Source: Mesorhizobium sp. WSM3860
Lineage (GTDB): Bacteria; Pseudomonadota; Alphaproteobacteria; Rhizobiales; Rhizobiaceae
NCBI RefSeq assembly: GCF_002294995.1
Contig: NZ_NSGF01000001.1
Location: 663,501-727,500, forward strand
Length of the DNA stretch: 64,000 nucleotides
Reading direction: 5' to 3'
The notes under the pieces: generated by a model
Databases searched by the model: none
What the model was told of the DNA's origin: nothing
The model's input: only the letters and a program-made list of their open reading frames with translations
Translations under genes and position numbers: made by a program
Shown here: positions 17,676-26,077 of the stretch, piece after piece
Position numbering within the stretch: the stretch's first letter is position 1
How the letters are laid out: every line of letters starts with the position of its first letter

Positions 17676-18547
17676 GCCCTGTCCTGACGGGCGGTCGCGA
17701 GCCCGACGCCTAGCGTCGCGACCGCCATGCCGGCGATCTGCAGCAGATTGAGCTCTTCGCCGAACAGAGCCCAGGCGATGACGGCGGTGACGGCGGGCAC
17801 AAGATAGAACAGCGATGCGACCTTCGACATCTCGCCGTCCCTGATCATCACCATCAGCAGGAAGATGGCGCCGAGAGACAGCACCAGGACCAGCCATGCC
17901 ATGGCAAAGATGAGCTCGCCGTTGACGGTGATGGTGCGCGTCTCGAAGGCGAGCGACCCCAGGATCGTGACGACGGAGCCGCCGACATACTGCCACATGG
18001 TCGCCGAGACCAGGTCGCCGCCGGAGGCAAAGCGCTTTTGCCAGATCGTTCCAGCGGCCATGCCGAGCACCGAGACCAGCGAGGCCGTCAGCGTTGCCGC
18101 GGTAACGCCGCCGCCAATCATGCCGAGCTTCGGCCAGAGCACGATGACGACGCCCAGAAGCCCGACGGCAAGGCCCGCCCAATGGCGCGGCAGGATCGCC
18201 TCGCCGAGGAATTTGCCGGCGAGCACCGCCGTGATCAGCGGCTGCAGGCCGACGATCAGCGCCGAAAGCCCGGCCGGCATGCCTCGGTGGATCGCCCAGA
18301 AGACCCCGCCCAGATAGACGCCGTGCATGAGGACGCCGGCCACCGTCGCATGAAGCGCCTCCTCGCGGGTAGCCCGGCGCGAGCCGATAAGGACGGTCAG
18401 TCCCGCAAACAGGATCGCCGCCAGCACGAAGCGAATGGCGAGGAAGGTGAAGGGCTCCGCCCATGGCATTGCATAGCGCGCGCCGATGAAGCCGGTTGCC
18501 CACAGAACGACGAAAGAGGCGGGGATGAACCGTTTTATGCTGTCCAT
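17645..18547 (-). CDS. EamA/DMT family transporter
   Basis: This is a ten-helix drug/metabolite transporter of about 300 residues formed by two EamA repeats. Each repeat ends in the usual pattern (LGEAILPRHWAGLAVGLLGV in the first, FGEELNLLQIAGMAVATLGV in the second). The ATG at 18547 begins MDSIKRFIPASFVVLWATGFIG, which fits the family N terminus, although the upstream bases are not a good ribosome site. Substrate unknown. Its 3' end overlaps yihY tail to tail. Confidence 0.85.
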   Translation of the reverse strand: MDSIKRFIPASFVVLWATGFIGARYAMPWAEPFTFLAIRFVLAAILFAGLTVLIGSRRATREEALHATVAGVLMHGVYLGGVFWAIHRGMPAGLSALIVGLQPLITAVLAGKFLGEAILPRHWAGLAVGLLGVVIVLWPKLGMIGGGVTAATLTASLVSVLGMAAGTIWQKRFASGGDLVSATMWQYVGGSVVTILGSLAFETRTITVNGELIFAMAWLVLVLSLGAIFLLMVMIRDGEMSKVASLFYLVPAVTAVIAWALFGEELNLLQIAGMAVATLGVGLATARQDRAQPTRARASR

Positions 18548-18707
18548 TGGAAGGAGGGCTCTGGCTGCGCGTGAAAAGTTGATGTCGGCAATTGCTCTAA
18601 TGCCGATCAATTCGGCAAGCAAAACGAAACGGTTGATCCATAAGCTCATCCGAATTCAACAAACGGTGCCAAGAGGGGCATGGCGTTAAGGCACGCCATG
18701 AGCAGGC

Positions 18708-18995
18708 ATGCTTTTGCATCTCGGTACGACATGGCTGCTGTTCGCGGTCGCCACCGTCGCGGTCTTCGGGTTCTTCTTCGGCACCGCGCTCGATGCCATC
18801 ATGAAGGACGACGGCTTCGGCTCGACCGGCAACACGCTGCTCTTCACGCTGGGCTTCTTCGTTGCGGTGATGATCGCCAACGAGCACGGCATCACCTTCC
18901 GTGATATCAAGCTAGCGGTGGCATGGGGCTTGAGCGGCGCCTTCGTCTTCATCAGCGTGATGGCGCTGATCAAGGCCGGCCTGGCTCGCTTGTAA
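18708..18995 (+). CDS. Small hypothetical membrane protein
   Basis: This is a 95-residue protein with three hydrophobic stretches (about 8-27, 43-60 and 70-90) and no recognised motif. ATG at 18708 is preceded by the weak purine run GAGCAGG. Its TAA stop (18993-18995) abuts the stop of the convergent gluQ gene with no spacing. Codon use is like that of its neighbours, so I believe it is expressed. Function unknown. Confidence 0.6.
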   Translation: MLLHLGTTWLLFAVATVAVFGFFFGTALDAIMKDDGFGSTGNTLLFTLGFFVAVMIANEHGITFRDIKLAVAWGLSGAFVFISVMALIKAGLARL

Positions 18996-19871
18996 TCAAA
19001 GCCCAACCAGCCGCACGACATTCTGCGGCGACACGCCTGCCTGCCTGAGTGCGGCAAGGCCCGTGTCCTTGAAACTCTTGGACAGCTTCCGGCCGTCTGG
19101 GCCGAGGATCAGCCGATGGTGGAAGTAGCGCGGCGCGGAGAGGCCGAGCAGGTCCTGCAACAGGCGCTGCACGCTGGTCGCCGCGTAAAGGTCCTGACCA
19201 CGCACGATATGGCTGACGCCCTGCAGCGCGTCGTCGACGACGACCGCGAGATGGTAGCTGGTCGGGATATCGCGGCGCGCCACGATGACGTCGCCCCAGG
19301 CCTGCGGCGTTGCGTCGACCGTGCGCGTCGCGGCCATGGTCTCGTCGGTGAACTCGATCCATGACAAGGCGCCCGGCATGCGCGCCCTGGCTGCCTCGAT
19401 GTCGAGCCGCCAGGCAAAAGGCGTGTTCTCGGCAATGCGCCGCTTGCGCTCCTTAATCGGAAGTGCCTTGTCGAGCGGCGGGTAAAGCGGCACGCCGTCG
19501 GGGTCGCGCGGCCAGTTGCGGCCGCGTTTCTCGGTCCCTGCAATGAAGGCCCGGATCTCGCCGCGGCTCATGAAGGCGGGATAGACGAGTTCCTCGGCGA
19601 TCAGGCGGTCGAGCACGGCCCTGTATTCGGAAAAATGTTCGGACTGGCGCCGCACGGGCTCTTCCCATTCGAACCCCAGCCATCTCAGGTCGCGGAATAT
19701 GCCGGCCTCGAAGTCCGGCGTGCAGCGCGTGACGTCGATGTCCTCGATGCGCAGCAACAGCCGTCCTCCCGCCCGTGCCGCCATCTGCCGGTTCATAAGC
19801 GCTGAATAGGCATGGCCGAGATGCAGTTCGCCATTGGGGCTCGGCGCGAAGCGGAATGTCAGGAGCGTCAT
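18996..19871 (-). CDS. gluQ: Glutamyl-Q tRNA(Asp) synthetase
   Basis: GluQ is a truncated glutamyl-tRNA synthetase that attaches glutamate to queuosine in tRNA-Asp. It has 291 residues and lacks the anticodon-binding half. The HIGH-like motif is APSPNGELHLGH near residues 9-20, and the KMSKS equivalent is KLSKS near the C terminus. I start at ATG 19871; upstream in-frame ATGs at 19925 and 19940 exist without better ribosome sites. The cysteines that bind zinc in the E. coli protein seem absent here. The glycosylase gene is divergent, about 90 bp away. Confidence 0.88.
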   Translation of the reverse strand: MTLLTFRFAPSPNGELHLGHAYSALMNRQMAARAGGRLLLRIEDIDVTRCTPDFEAGIFRDLRWLGFEWEEPVRRQSEHFSEYRAVLDRLIAEELVYPAFMSRGEIRAFIAGTEKRGRNWPRDPDGVPLYPPLDKALPIKERKRRIAENTPFAWRLDIEAARARMPGALSWIEFTDETMAATRTVDATPQAWGDVIVARRDIPTSYHLAVVVDDALQGVSHIVRGQDLYAATSVQRLLQDLLGLSAPRYFHHRLILGPDGRKLSKSFKDTGLAALRQAGVSPQNVVRLVGL

Positions 19872-19963
19872 GTCTCGGGCGGCATTCGGGTTGAAAGGCG
19901 CTTCCGCCGGTTGATAGTTAGCCATCAATTGCCACTTCATGAGCGCTCTGGGAACAAGCAAAC

Positions 19964-20623
19964 GTGCAACGCATCGCCTCGCTCGACGACATTGCGGCAG
20001 GACTCGACGCGCTCTGCCTGTTCGATCCACGGCTGGAGAAGGTACGCGGCATGGCCGGCGAGGTGCCGCTGAGGCTCTCCGAGCCGGGATTCGGCAGCCT
20101 GGCGTCGATCATCGTCTCGCAGCAGGTGTCCCGCGCCAGCGCCGATGCCATCTTCGGCCGGCTGGTCAGGCTGGTCGATCCGCTGACGCCGGAAGGGATA
20201 CTTTGCGCCGGCGAGGATATTTTCCGCGAGGCCGGCCTGTCGCGGCCGAAGCAGCGCGGGCTGATCGCCATCGCGCAAGCCGTGGCCGGCGGGCTCGACC
20301 TCTACCATCTCTGCTCGCTTGACGCCGGCGAGGCGATCGCGGCGATGACGGCGGTGCCGGGGATCGGACCGTGGACGGCGGAGTGCTACCTGCTGTTCGC
20401 CGCCGGCCACCCCGATGTGTTTCCCGCGCGCGACGTCGCGCTGCAGACGGCGGTCGGCCATGCCCTGGGCATCGACCCTCGCCCGCCGGAGAAAACGCTG
20501 ATACGGCTGGCCGAATCATGGAGCCCGTGGCGAGGGGTCGCGTCGCGGCTTTTCTGGGCCTACTATCGGGAATTGAAGGGCAGGGACGCGGCGCCGCCTG
20601 TCGAGATGGCCGAAAAAGCATGA
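19964..20623 (+). CDS. DNA-3-methyladenine glycosylase II (AlkA-like)
   Basis: This base-excision repair enzyme of 219 residues belongs to the HhH-GPD superfamily. The helix-hairpin-helix GPD motif reads MTAVPGIGPWTAECYLLF, and the catalytic aspartate is in FPARDVALQTAVG. The protein matches the short AlkA form lacking the N-terminal extension of E. coli AlkA. GTG at 19964 with GGGA upstream is the start. It removes alkylated bases such as 3-methyladenine; exact specificity is inferred from the family. Confidence 0.87.
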   Translation: MQRIASLDDIAAGLDALCLFDPRLEKVRGMAGEVPLRLSEPGFGSLASIIVSQQVSRASADAIFGRLVRLVDPLTPEGILCAGEDIFREAGLSRPKQRGLIAIAQAVAGGLDLYHLCSLDAGEAIAAMTAVPGIGPWTAECYLLFAAGHPDVFPARDVALQTAVGHALGIDPRPPEKTLIRLAESWSPWRGVASRLFWAYYRELKGRDAAPPVEMAEKA

Positions 20624-20734
20624 AAATCATGCGTTTTTGAGCGTTTCGCCGAACGACAATCCGCTTCACATCCCTGTCATGTCGGGCTTACAGTATCCCG
20701 TGGCGTTCGGTTTAGAACGAAGGAGGCCAACAAC

Positions 20735-21292
20735 GTGACGGTTGCCGTATCTCCGGATGGGCTTCCCGCGCTGGTGCTGAATGCGGACTACCGTCCGCTC
20801 AGCTATTACCCCCTGTCGCTCTGGTCGTGGCAGGACGCCATCAAGGCTGTCTTCCTCGACCGGGTCAATATCGTCGCCGAATACGAGCACGCCGTCTCCT
20901 CGCCGACCTTCTCGATGAAGCTGCCGAGCGTGGTGAGCCTGAAGGCCTATGTGAAGCCGTCGCGGCATCCTGCCTTCACCCGCTTCAACGTCTTCCTGCG
21001 CGACCGCTTTCAGTGCCAGTATTGCGGCACGACCGACGATCTCACCTTCGACCATGTCATCCCGCGCCATCGCGGCGGGGCGACGACCTGGGAGAATGTC
21101 GTGGCCGCCTGCTCGCCCTGCAATCTCAGGAAGGGCGGCATGATGCCGGCGCAGGCCAAGATGTGGCCGCTGCAGAAACCCTATCAGCCGACCGTGCACG
21201 ACCTGCACAACAACGGCCGCCTGTTCCCGCCCAACCATCTGCATGAAAGCTGGATGGATTATCTCTACTGGGATGTCGAACTGGAACCGTAG
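20735..21292 (+). CDS. HNH endonuclease family protein
   Basis: This is a 185-residue protein with a complete HNH fold: a CQYCG zinc knuckle (near 95), the DHVIPRHRGG core, NVVAACSPCNLRKG and a long conserved C-terminal tail. Start is GTG at 20735 with a strong GGAGG 8-10 nt upstream. Proteins of this length and layout are widespread single-copy genes in alphaproteobacteria, with no restriction or phage context here, so a repair or housekeeping role is more likely than defence. Function unproven. Confidence 0.85.
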   Translation: MTVAVSPDGLPALVLNADYRPLSYYPLSLWSWQDAIKAVFLDRVNIVAEYEHAVSSPTFSMKLPSVVSLKAYVKPSRHPAFTRFNVFLRDRFQCQYCGTTDDLTFDHVIPRHRGGATTWENVVAACSPCNLRKGGMMPAQAKMWPLQKPYQPTVHDLHNNGRLFPPNHLHESWMDYLYWDVELEP

Positions 21293-21333
21293 AGTTCGGC
21301 CCAAACCCGCCATGCCGGCCGCCTGACGCAGCT

Positions 21334-21387
21334 TTCTGCGCTTCCGGTGCTCACGTACTTAAGTACGCTCCGATCCGGTTCTCGAAA
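21334..21387. repeat. Intergenic repeat, family shared with 50525-50581
   Basis: The unit opens TTCTGCGCTTCCGGTGCTCA and closes CCGGTTCTCGAAA. Its centre is the perfect palindrome CGTACTTAAGTACG. A second copy in the window lies downstream of ptsP. The element sits between the HNH gene and dsbB. Confidence 0.75.
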
Positions 21388-21453
21388 GTTGCGCCGTCCG
21401 ACTCAGCCTGCCGAATTTCTGCTCGAACTCTGCGTCGTCGCTATGGCGCTAGC

Positions 21454-21972
21454 TCAGTCGCGCGACAGCGCGCTGCGTAAGGCGACGGCGGCCAGGATGA
21501 GGCTGGCGATGGCGTTCCAGCCGGCGAGCGACAGGCCGAGGATGCGAAGCGCGGCCTTGTCGCAGGATGGCGGCACGAACTTATCGAGCGCGTCGAGCAC
21601 GCCCTTGCCGCCGGTGTCGACCGGGCCGGCGCCGGCCGTGCAGTCGGCGGGGCCAGGCCACCAGGCCCATTCGACGCCGGAATGGTAGATGCCGAGATAG
21701 AGGCCATAGAGCATCAACAAGCCGCCGATCCCCAGCAGGCCGCGCGTCAGCCAGGCCGGTGCGCGCAGCATCGAGGCAGCGGCCGCCACCAGCATCAGCG
21801 GCGCGCCGATATAATAGGGCGTGCGCTGTTCGAGGCAGAGATGGCAGGGGATGTAGCCGCCGATATACTGGAAGGCGAGCGCCGAGCCGACCGTCGCTGC
21901 CATGGCGACGGCCAGGAACAGCGCGGCACGCGTCCGCTGGCGTCCGGTGTCGGCAGTCATGGTCGCTGTCAT
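21454..21972 (-). CDS. dsbB: Disulfide bond formation protein B
   Basis: This inner-membrane protein of 172 residues has four helices and reoxidises DsbA while reducing quinone. The first cysteine pair is C-H-L-C in GGYIPCHLCLEQR, after helix 1. The second pair sits in the second periplasmic loop (WPGPADC and VPPSCDK), as in DsbB. ATG at 21972 has AGGA 5-8 nt upstream; an ATG four codons later is the alternative. It lies 24 bp downstream of the DedA-type gene on the same strand. Confidence 0.88.
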   Translation of the reverse strand: MTATMTADTGRQRTRAALFLAVAMAATVGSALAFQYIGGYIPCHLCLEQRTPYYIGAPLMLVAAAASMLRAPAWLTRGLLGIGGLLMLYGLYLGIYHSGVEWAWWPGPADCTAGAGPVDTGGKGVLDALDKFVPPSCDKAALRILGLSLAGWNAIASLILAAVALRSALSRD

Positions 21973-21996
21973 CGGTCCTGATCCGTTCGCTTGGTC

Positions 21997-22587
21997 CTAT
22001 CCGTGGGCGTATCTGACCGCGATATAGAGCAAAATAAGGGCAGCGGCGCCGGCGCTGACGATCATGCCCAAACGCTTTTCGATGAACTCCCTGATCGAGT
22101 CGCCGTAGCGGCGAAGCAGCCAGGCAAGCAGCAGGAAACGGGCGCCGCGCGCAACGATCGCCAGTGCGATGAACAGCAGGAGGTTGACGCCGATGACGCC
22201 CGACAGGATCGTCACGACCTTGATCGGGGGCAAATGCGCCGCGCCCGAGGTGATCAGCATCAGGACGATGAAGCCGACGCCGGATGAGGTGCGCAGCTGC
22301 TCGAACTCGTCATACTTGCCGTAGAATTCCAGAATCGGCTTGGCCACCGCCTCATAGGCGTAGTGGCCGATGAACCAGCCGGCGACGCCGCCGAGCACCG
22401 AGGCCGCCGTGGCGACCAGCGCGTAGCGATAGGCACGCTCCGGCTTGGACAGCGCCATCGGCAGATAGAGCACGTCGGCCGGCACCAGAAAGACGGAGCT
22501 TTCGACGAAGGCGATGAAGGCCAGCCACCATTCGGCGGATTTCCTTGCCGCCAGCGACAGGGTCCAGTCGTAAAGTCCGCGAAGCAT
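21997..22587 (-). CDS. YqaA/DedA (SNARE-associated) family membrane protein
   Basis: This is a 196-residue inner-membrane protein starting MLRGLYDWTLSLA at ATG 22587, with AGGAGAG 3-4 nt upstream. It has the family pattern FVESSVFLVPADVLYLPMALSKP near the N terminus and GVAGWFIGHYAYEAV soon after. Relatives include YqaA and the DedA flippases implicated in envelope lipid recycling and proton gradient maintenance. The precise role cannot be told from sequence. It is followed by dsbB on the same strand. Confidence 0.82.
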   Translation of the reverse strand: MLRGLYDWTLSLAARKSAEWWLAFIAFVESSVFLVPADVLYLPMALSKPERAYRYALVATAASVLGGVAGWFIGHYAYEAVAKPILEFYGKYDEFEQLRTSSGVGFIVLMLITSGAAHLPPIKVVTILSGVIGVNLLLFIALAIVARGARFLLLAWLLRRYGDSIREFIEKRLGMIVSAGAAALILLYIAVRYAHG

Positions 22588-22796
22588 CGGCTCTCCTGAA
22601 AAGCGCGCGGTGGTTTTGGACACCGGGTGGCAGGAAGACAAGGTCCCAAAGCGCCGCATCCATCCTTTGGGATCCAAGGCGCTTCAACGCATCCCCTGTC
22701 TAGAAAGATTTTCCGCGCCGCACAATGGCGGCACCTTCACGATACCGAAAGGCATGGCCGGGTGTAGTCAGCGCTGGCAAATCGGCGACAGGCCAG

Positions 22797-22824
22797 TTGA
22801 CGAAAGCCCGTCCGCCCGTATAGT
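22797..22824 (+). promoter_or_regulatory. Sigma 70 type promoter of tRNA-Leu
   Basis: TTGACG (22797-22802), 16-nt spacer and TATAGT (22819-22824). The inferred transcription start near 22831 is about 20 bp before the mature tRNA end. This is the best match to a housekeeping promoter that I noticed in the window. Confidence 0.7.
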
Positions 22825-22852
22825 CCGCGCCCATCCAGGCCGCCCGGCCTGA

Positions 22853-22937
22853 GCCCCTATGGCGGAATTGGTAGACGCGCTCGACTCAAAATCGAGTTCC
22901 GCAAGGAGTGCTGGTTCGATCCCGGCTAGGGGCACCA
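22853..22937 (+). tRNA. tRNA-Leu (anticodon CAA)
   Basis: This is an 85-nt class II tRNA with encoded CCA end. The acceptor stem GCCCCTA/TAGGGGC is perfect, the anticodon stem CTCGA/TCGAG encloses the loop CTCAAAA with anticodon CAA at 22887-22889 (codon UUG), and the T arm reads GGTTCGATCCC after a long variable arm. Its last 17 bases recur at 28160-28176, which marks it as the probable attachment site of the arsenic island. Confidence 0.97.
22921..22937 (+). repeat. Attachment-site-like direct repeat, left copy in tRNA-Leu
   Basis: CCCGGCTAGGGGCACCA, the 3' end of tRNA-Leu, is repeated exactly at 28160-28176 in the same orientation. Integrases of islands commonly recombine at such tRNA 3' ends and leave an intact tRNA. 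Confidence 0.75.
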
Positions 22938-23034
22938 TTTGGTCTCTTTGATCATCAACCAGGCAGTTGCCGAAGTGACGGAACTTCATGGGCTGGCCAA
23001 CCACTTCACAGGGCTGCCGGCCGGTTACAAAGCG

Positions 23035-24234
23035 TTACTGCGCTTGAACCTGCAGGGTTCGACGACGGAAGATCAACCAGCCCAAGCCGCACGCCAGCCC
23101 GACGTTTAGCAGCGCCAAGCCAGCGAGAGCCGCGAGAGTGCCGTGAGCGCCCACATGCTCCAATAACAACGCTCCGACAGATGGCGCTGCTGCCTGGGCG
23201 ATCAAGCTGGGCATGGCGAGACGCCCCATCAGCCTCGCGTATCCCGACGGGCCGAACAGAGCGAGCGGCAGCGTGCCCCGCGCTATTGTTTCGAGGCCGA
23301 TCCCGCCTCCGTAGAAGGCTAGCGCCACCGCCACGACCGGAACCCCGACCCAGAGCGCACCAATGCCGATGGCAACGAATGTCACTGACGCGAACTTGGT
23401 CCAGATGGGATGATGGTAGCGGGCGATGGCCATCTCGACGGCACGCGCCGACACTTGAGCGGGGCCGACCAGTGCCCCGAGCCCAACGGCAGCGGCGAGC
23501 GCCATGCCGCCGGCCTGTAAGATGGTGAGCAGATGAACTGACACCGTCGACGAAATGACCGCCGCCAAGGTCAGCGTGGCAGCCAGGACTACCATGATCG
23601 GAATTGAGGTCGGCCGAGAAGGGACCTCAGCCTGTGTCTTCCCCAGCCGGTCCGGGACGCTCGGCGGCGGTACCCCACGCGGCAGCATCGTGAGATAGAG
23701 GGGGAGGGCGAACAACAACTGCACCGAGGCATAGACGAGGCAGGTGCCGCGCCAGCCCGTCTCGCCCATCAGGAAGGCGGAGATAGGCCAGCAGATGGTG
23801 CTGGCGAACCCACCGAACAGCGAAAGGATGGTGATGGCGGAGCGCGCGCTGTGGCCGTAGAGCCGGCCGAGGGTCGCGAAGGCGGCATCGTACAAGCCGG
23901 CCCCCATCCCAAGCCCAACAACCAGCCAGGCCACAATGTAGGTGGCGAGGTTTGGGGCGACGGCAAGTCCGATCTGGCCGATGCCGATGCAACACGCGCT
24001 GAAGGCAAGAACATTGCGCCCGCCGTGCCGTTCAATGGATGAACCGACATGGGGTGAAATCAAACCGGCGACGAGCAAGCCGAGCGACAGCCCGCCAACG
24101 ACCCACGCCAACGGCCAGCCCGTGTCAGAAGCCACCCGTGATGCGATGACCGCCGGCAGGTAGTAGGTTGACCCCCAAGCCATGATCTGGGTCAGCCCGA
24201 GGATGGATATGATCGTTCGGCGACTGCGCTCCAT
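23035..24234 (-). CDS. MFS transporter in the arsenic operon
   Basis: This is a twelve-helix major facilitator of 399 residues, last gene of the ars operon. The loop 2-3 region reads GSSIERHGGRNVL, a variant of the MFS motif A. It follows the flavoprotein gene by 15 bp. MFS proteins in ars clusters (ArsJ, ArsK) export arsenic compounds; ArsK of Agrobacterium is the nearest idea by context, but the sequence alone does not fix this. The operon has no visible arsB or acr3, so this protein and AqpS are the only arsenic-exit candidates here. Confidence 0.8.
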   Translation of the reverse strand: MERSRRTIISILGLTQIMAWGSTYYLPAVIASRVASDTGWPLAWVVGGLSLGLLVAGLISPHVGSSIERHGGRNVLAFSACCIGIGQIGLAVAPNLATYIVAWLVVGLGMGAGLYDAAFATLGRLYGHSARSAITILSLFGGFASTICWPISAFLMGETGWRGTCLVYASVQLLFALPLYLTMLPRGVPPPSVPDRLGKTQAEVPSRPTSIPIMVVLAATLTLAAVISSTVSVHLLTILQAGGMALAAAVGLGALVGPAQVSARAVEMAIARYHHPIWTKFASVTFVAIGIGALWVGVPVVAVALAFYGGGIGLETIARGTLPLALFGPSGYARLMGRLAMPSLIAQAAAPSVGALLLEHVGAHGTLAALAGLALLNVGLACGLGWLIFRRRTLQVQAQ

Positions 24235-24249
24235 AGGGGTTCGTTTCGT

Positions 24250-25644
24250 TCATGCTGCCGCGTTGCAACCGCAGCCGCTCTTGCCAGCGGCTTTCGCTTG
24301 AGCATCGGCGACACAACAGGCGTCAGCCTCGGAAGGAGCGGGGCCACCACAACATCCGCCAGCGGTCGCGCGTATGGTCGACTGGGGGACCGTGCAGACG
24401 CCGGTTTCGGGTAGCACCAGTTGGACGGCATCCGCAGCCGCCATGTCGCCAGCGAGGGCTGCTGCGACCGACCGTACCTGTTCATACCCGGTCAGCAGCA
24501 AGAAGGTCGGAGCGCGGCCGTAGCTCTTGATGCCGACCGTGAAGAAGTCGGGCTCGGGGTGGCTGAGTTCGCGATGGCCGTGCGGCGGAACGTCGCCGCA
24601 GGAATGCTCGTTGGGGTCGATCAGAGGCCCCAGCGCCTTGACGCCCTCAAGCCACGGATCGAGGTCAAGCCTAAGCTCACGGGTGAGGGACAGATCGGGC
24701 CGCTGGCCGGTCGCTGCGATGATGCGGTCGAAAGGCCCGAGTATTTGTAGGCCGTCCTTCGTTTGACCTTCGACTGTCAGGCGGCCGTTTGAACTGCGGA
24801 TGGCCAGCGTTGCGAAGCCAGTGACGAGCTTTGTGCGCCCGCTCTCCGCCAGTTCGCGAACGTCAGAGCCAAGCTCGCCACGGGCAGGCAGTTGGTCCAA
24901 ATCTCCACCACTGTAAATGCGAACCAGATCGGTCCCGCGTGTCGCCCAGACGAAAGCGGTTCCGGGCTCGACCTCAGCCAGCCTATCGAGATCGAGTAGG
25001 GCGTTGGCGGCCGAATGGCCCGAGCCGACAACAAGCGTCGCGCGGCCGGCATAGAGGGTGCGGTCGCGGCCGAGAATGTCAGGGATGCCATAGGCGATCT
25101 TGTCAGCGAACTCCGCTTCACCCTCTGCCGCGATACCACCGGCCCCAAGCGGGTTTGGCGTCTGCCATGTCCCGGACGCATCAACAACGGCACGCGCGCT
25201 GTCACGTCTGATCCCCTCGGCGGTCTCCACGACCAACATGAAGGGCCGTGCCTCTCGATCCTTGCTCAATACCTTGTCCGCACCCCAGCGGGAGATGCCA
25301 ACCACGTTCGCGTTGGTCTCGATAGATGTTGAGAGTTCAGGGAGCCTCGCGAGCGGTTCAAGATAGTGCGCGACCAGCTCGTCAGCGGTTGGGAACGCTT
25401 CCGGCTCGGGCATCGTCCAGCCACTGCGCTCAAGCAGCTTTACCGCCGCCCGATCCACACAGTAGCGCCAAGGTGTGAACACCCGAACGTGGCCCCAGTC
25501 CCTGAGATTGGTCGCGACCGCAGCGCCGGCCTCGTAGATCCTCACTGGGAGCCCACGTTCTACGAGATGAACTGCGGCCGCTAGGCCGACCGGGCCGGCT
25601 CCGATGACGGCGACAGGGAGGGCGTCATGGTCATTCATCGACAT
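24250..25644 (-). CDS. FAD/NAD(P)-binding flavoprotein of ars operons with Cys-rich tail
   Basis: This is a 464-residue two-dinucleotide-binding oxidoreductase. The FAD motif is VIGAGPVGLAAAVHL (about 14-28), and the NAD(P) motif is VVGSGHSAANALL near residue 205. It resembles flavin monooxygenase-like proteins found in ars operons (ArsO-type in Streptomyces, from memory). The tail carries Cys at 431, 432, 443, 444, 458 and 460, as CC, CC and CxC, a likely thiol site for As(III) or another metal. Start ATG 25644 has GGAAGGACGG upstream. It is not ArsH, which is a small FMN protein. Reaction unknown. Confidence 0.78.
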   Translation of the reverse strand: MSMNDHDALPVAVIGAGPVGLAAAVHLVERGLPVRIYEAGAAVATNLRDWGHVRVFTPWRYCVDRAAVKLLERSGWTMPEPEAFPTADELVAHYLEPLARLPELSTSIETNANVVGISRWGADKVLSKDREARPFMLVVETAEGIRRDSARAVVDASGTWQTPNPLGAGGIAAEGEAEFADKIAYGIPDILGRDRTLYAGRATLVVGSGHSAANALLDLDRLAEVEPGTAFVWATRGTDLVRIYSGGDLDQLPARGELGSDVRELAESGRTKLVTGFATLAIRSSNGRLTVEGQTKDGLQILGPFDRIIAATGQRPDLSLTRELRLDLDPWLEGVKALGPLIDPNEHSCGDVPPHGHRELSHPEPDFFTVGIKSYGRAPTFLLLTGYEQVRSVAAALAGDMAAADAVQLVLPETGVCTVPQSTIRATAGGCCGGPAPSEADACCVADAQAKAAGKSGCGCNAAA

Positions 25645-25691
25645 TGTTTCCGTCCTTCCGGGATCATGGAAATACGATGCAAAAAAATAGG

Positions 25692-26012
25692 CTATGCCGC
25701 CGCGTCGCTCTCCACTGTACCGCAGGCTGCGTCAGCGCAGCACTCGTCAGCCAGGAAGCCGATCAGGTCCCGCATGATAGGGTAGTTGGCCCGACAGATC
25801 AGGGTCGTCGCCTGCCGCTCCTGCGTCACGAGGCCGGTCAGAATGAGGCGATGCAGGTGATGGGACAGCGTCGAGGCCGCGATACCCAGGCTGTCCTGCA
25901 AGTAGCCCACCGGCCGGCCTGCTTCGCCGGCTCTGACCAGTGTGCGATAGAGCTTGAGCCGTGTCGGATTGCCGATGGCTTCGAGCTGTTTTGCGGCTTG
26001 TTCGAGTTTCAT
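25692..26012 (-). CDS. arsR: ArsR family arsenic-responsive repressor (first-type)
   Basis: This is a 106-residue winged-helix repressor from ATG 26012. The helix-turn-helix is around LQDSLGIAASTLSHHLHRL. Cysteines at 91, 92 and 97 (ECCADAAC) near the C terminus resemble the C-terminal As(III) site of the Acidithiobacillus-type ArsR rather than the E. coli CVC site; Cys73 is a further one. A perfect 8+8 bp palindrome lies 41 bp upstream. It is the fourth gene of the operon, between arsC and the flavoprotein gene, and may drive an internal promoter. Confidence 0.88.
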   Translation of the reverse strand: MKLEQAAKQLEAIGNPTRLKLYRTLVRAGEAGRPVGYLQDSLGIAASTLSHHLHRLILTGLVTQERQATTLICRANYPIMRDLIGFLADECCADAACGTVESDAAA

Positions 26013-26052
26013 GGAATAACACTGCACCCGCCGCCGCCACGGGTCAACCACC

Positions 26053-26074
26053 TATTTCGACAAGGATCGAAATA
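26053..26074 (-). promoter_or_regulatory. Candidate ArsR operator before the internal arsR
   Basis: TATTTCGA, six bases CAAGGA, then TCGAAATA: perfect 8-bp arms. It lies between the arsC stop and the start of the downstream arsR gene, where an operator of that repressor would be expected. It differs in sequence from the palindrome before the first arsR of the operon. Confidence 0.6.
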
Positions 26075-26077
26075 CGG

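Noticed and set aside
20735..21292. HNH protein as part of a restriction or anti-phage system
   Set aside because: It stands among housekeeping genes with no methylase, helicase or other defence partner, and its layout is that of a widespread core gene.
24250..25644. Identification of the ars flavoprotein as ArsH
   Set aside because: ArsH is a roughly 230-residue FMN protein of flavodoxin fold; this one has 464 residues with two dinucleotide-binding motifs.
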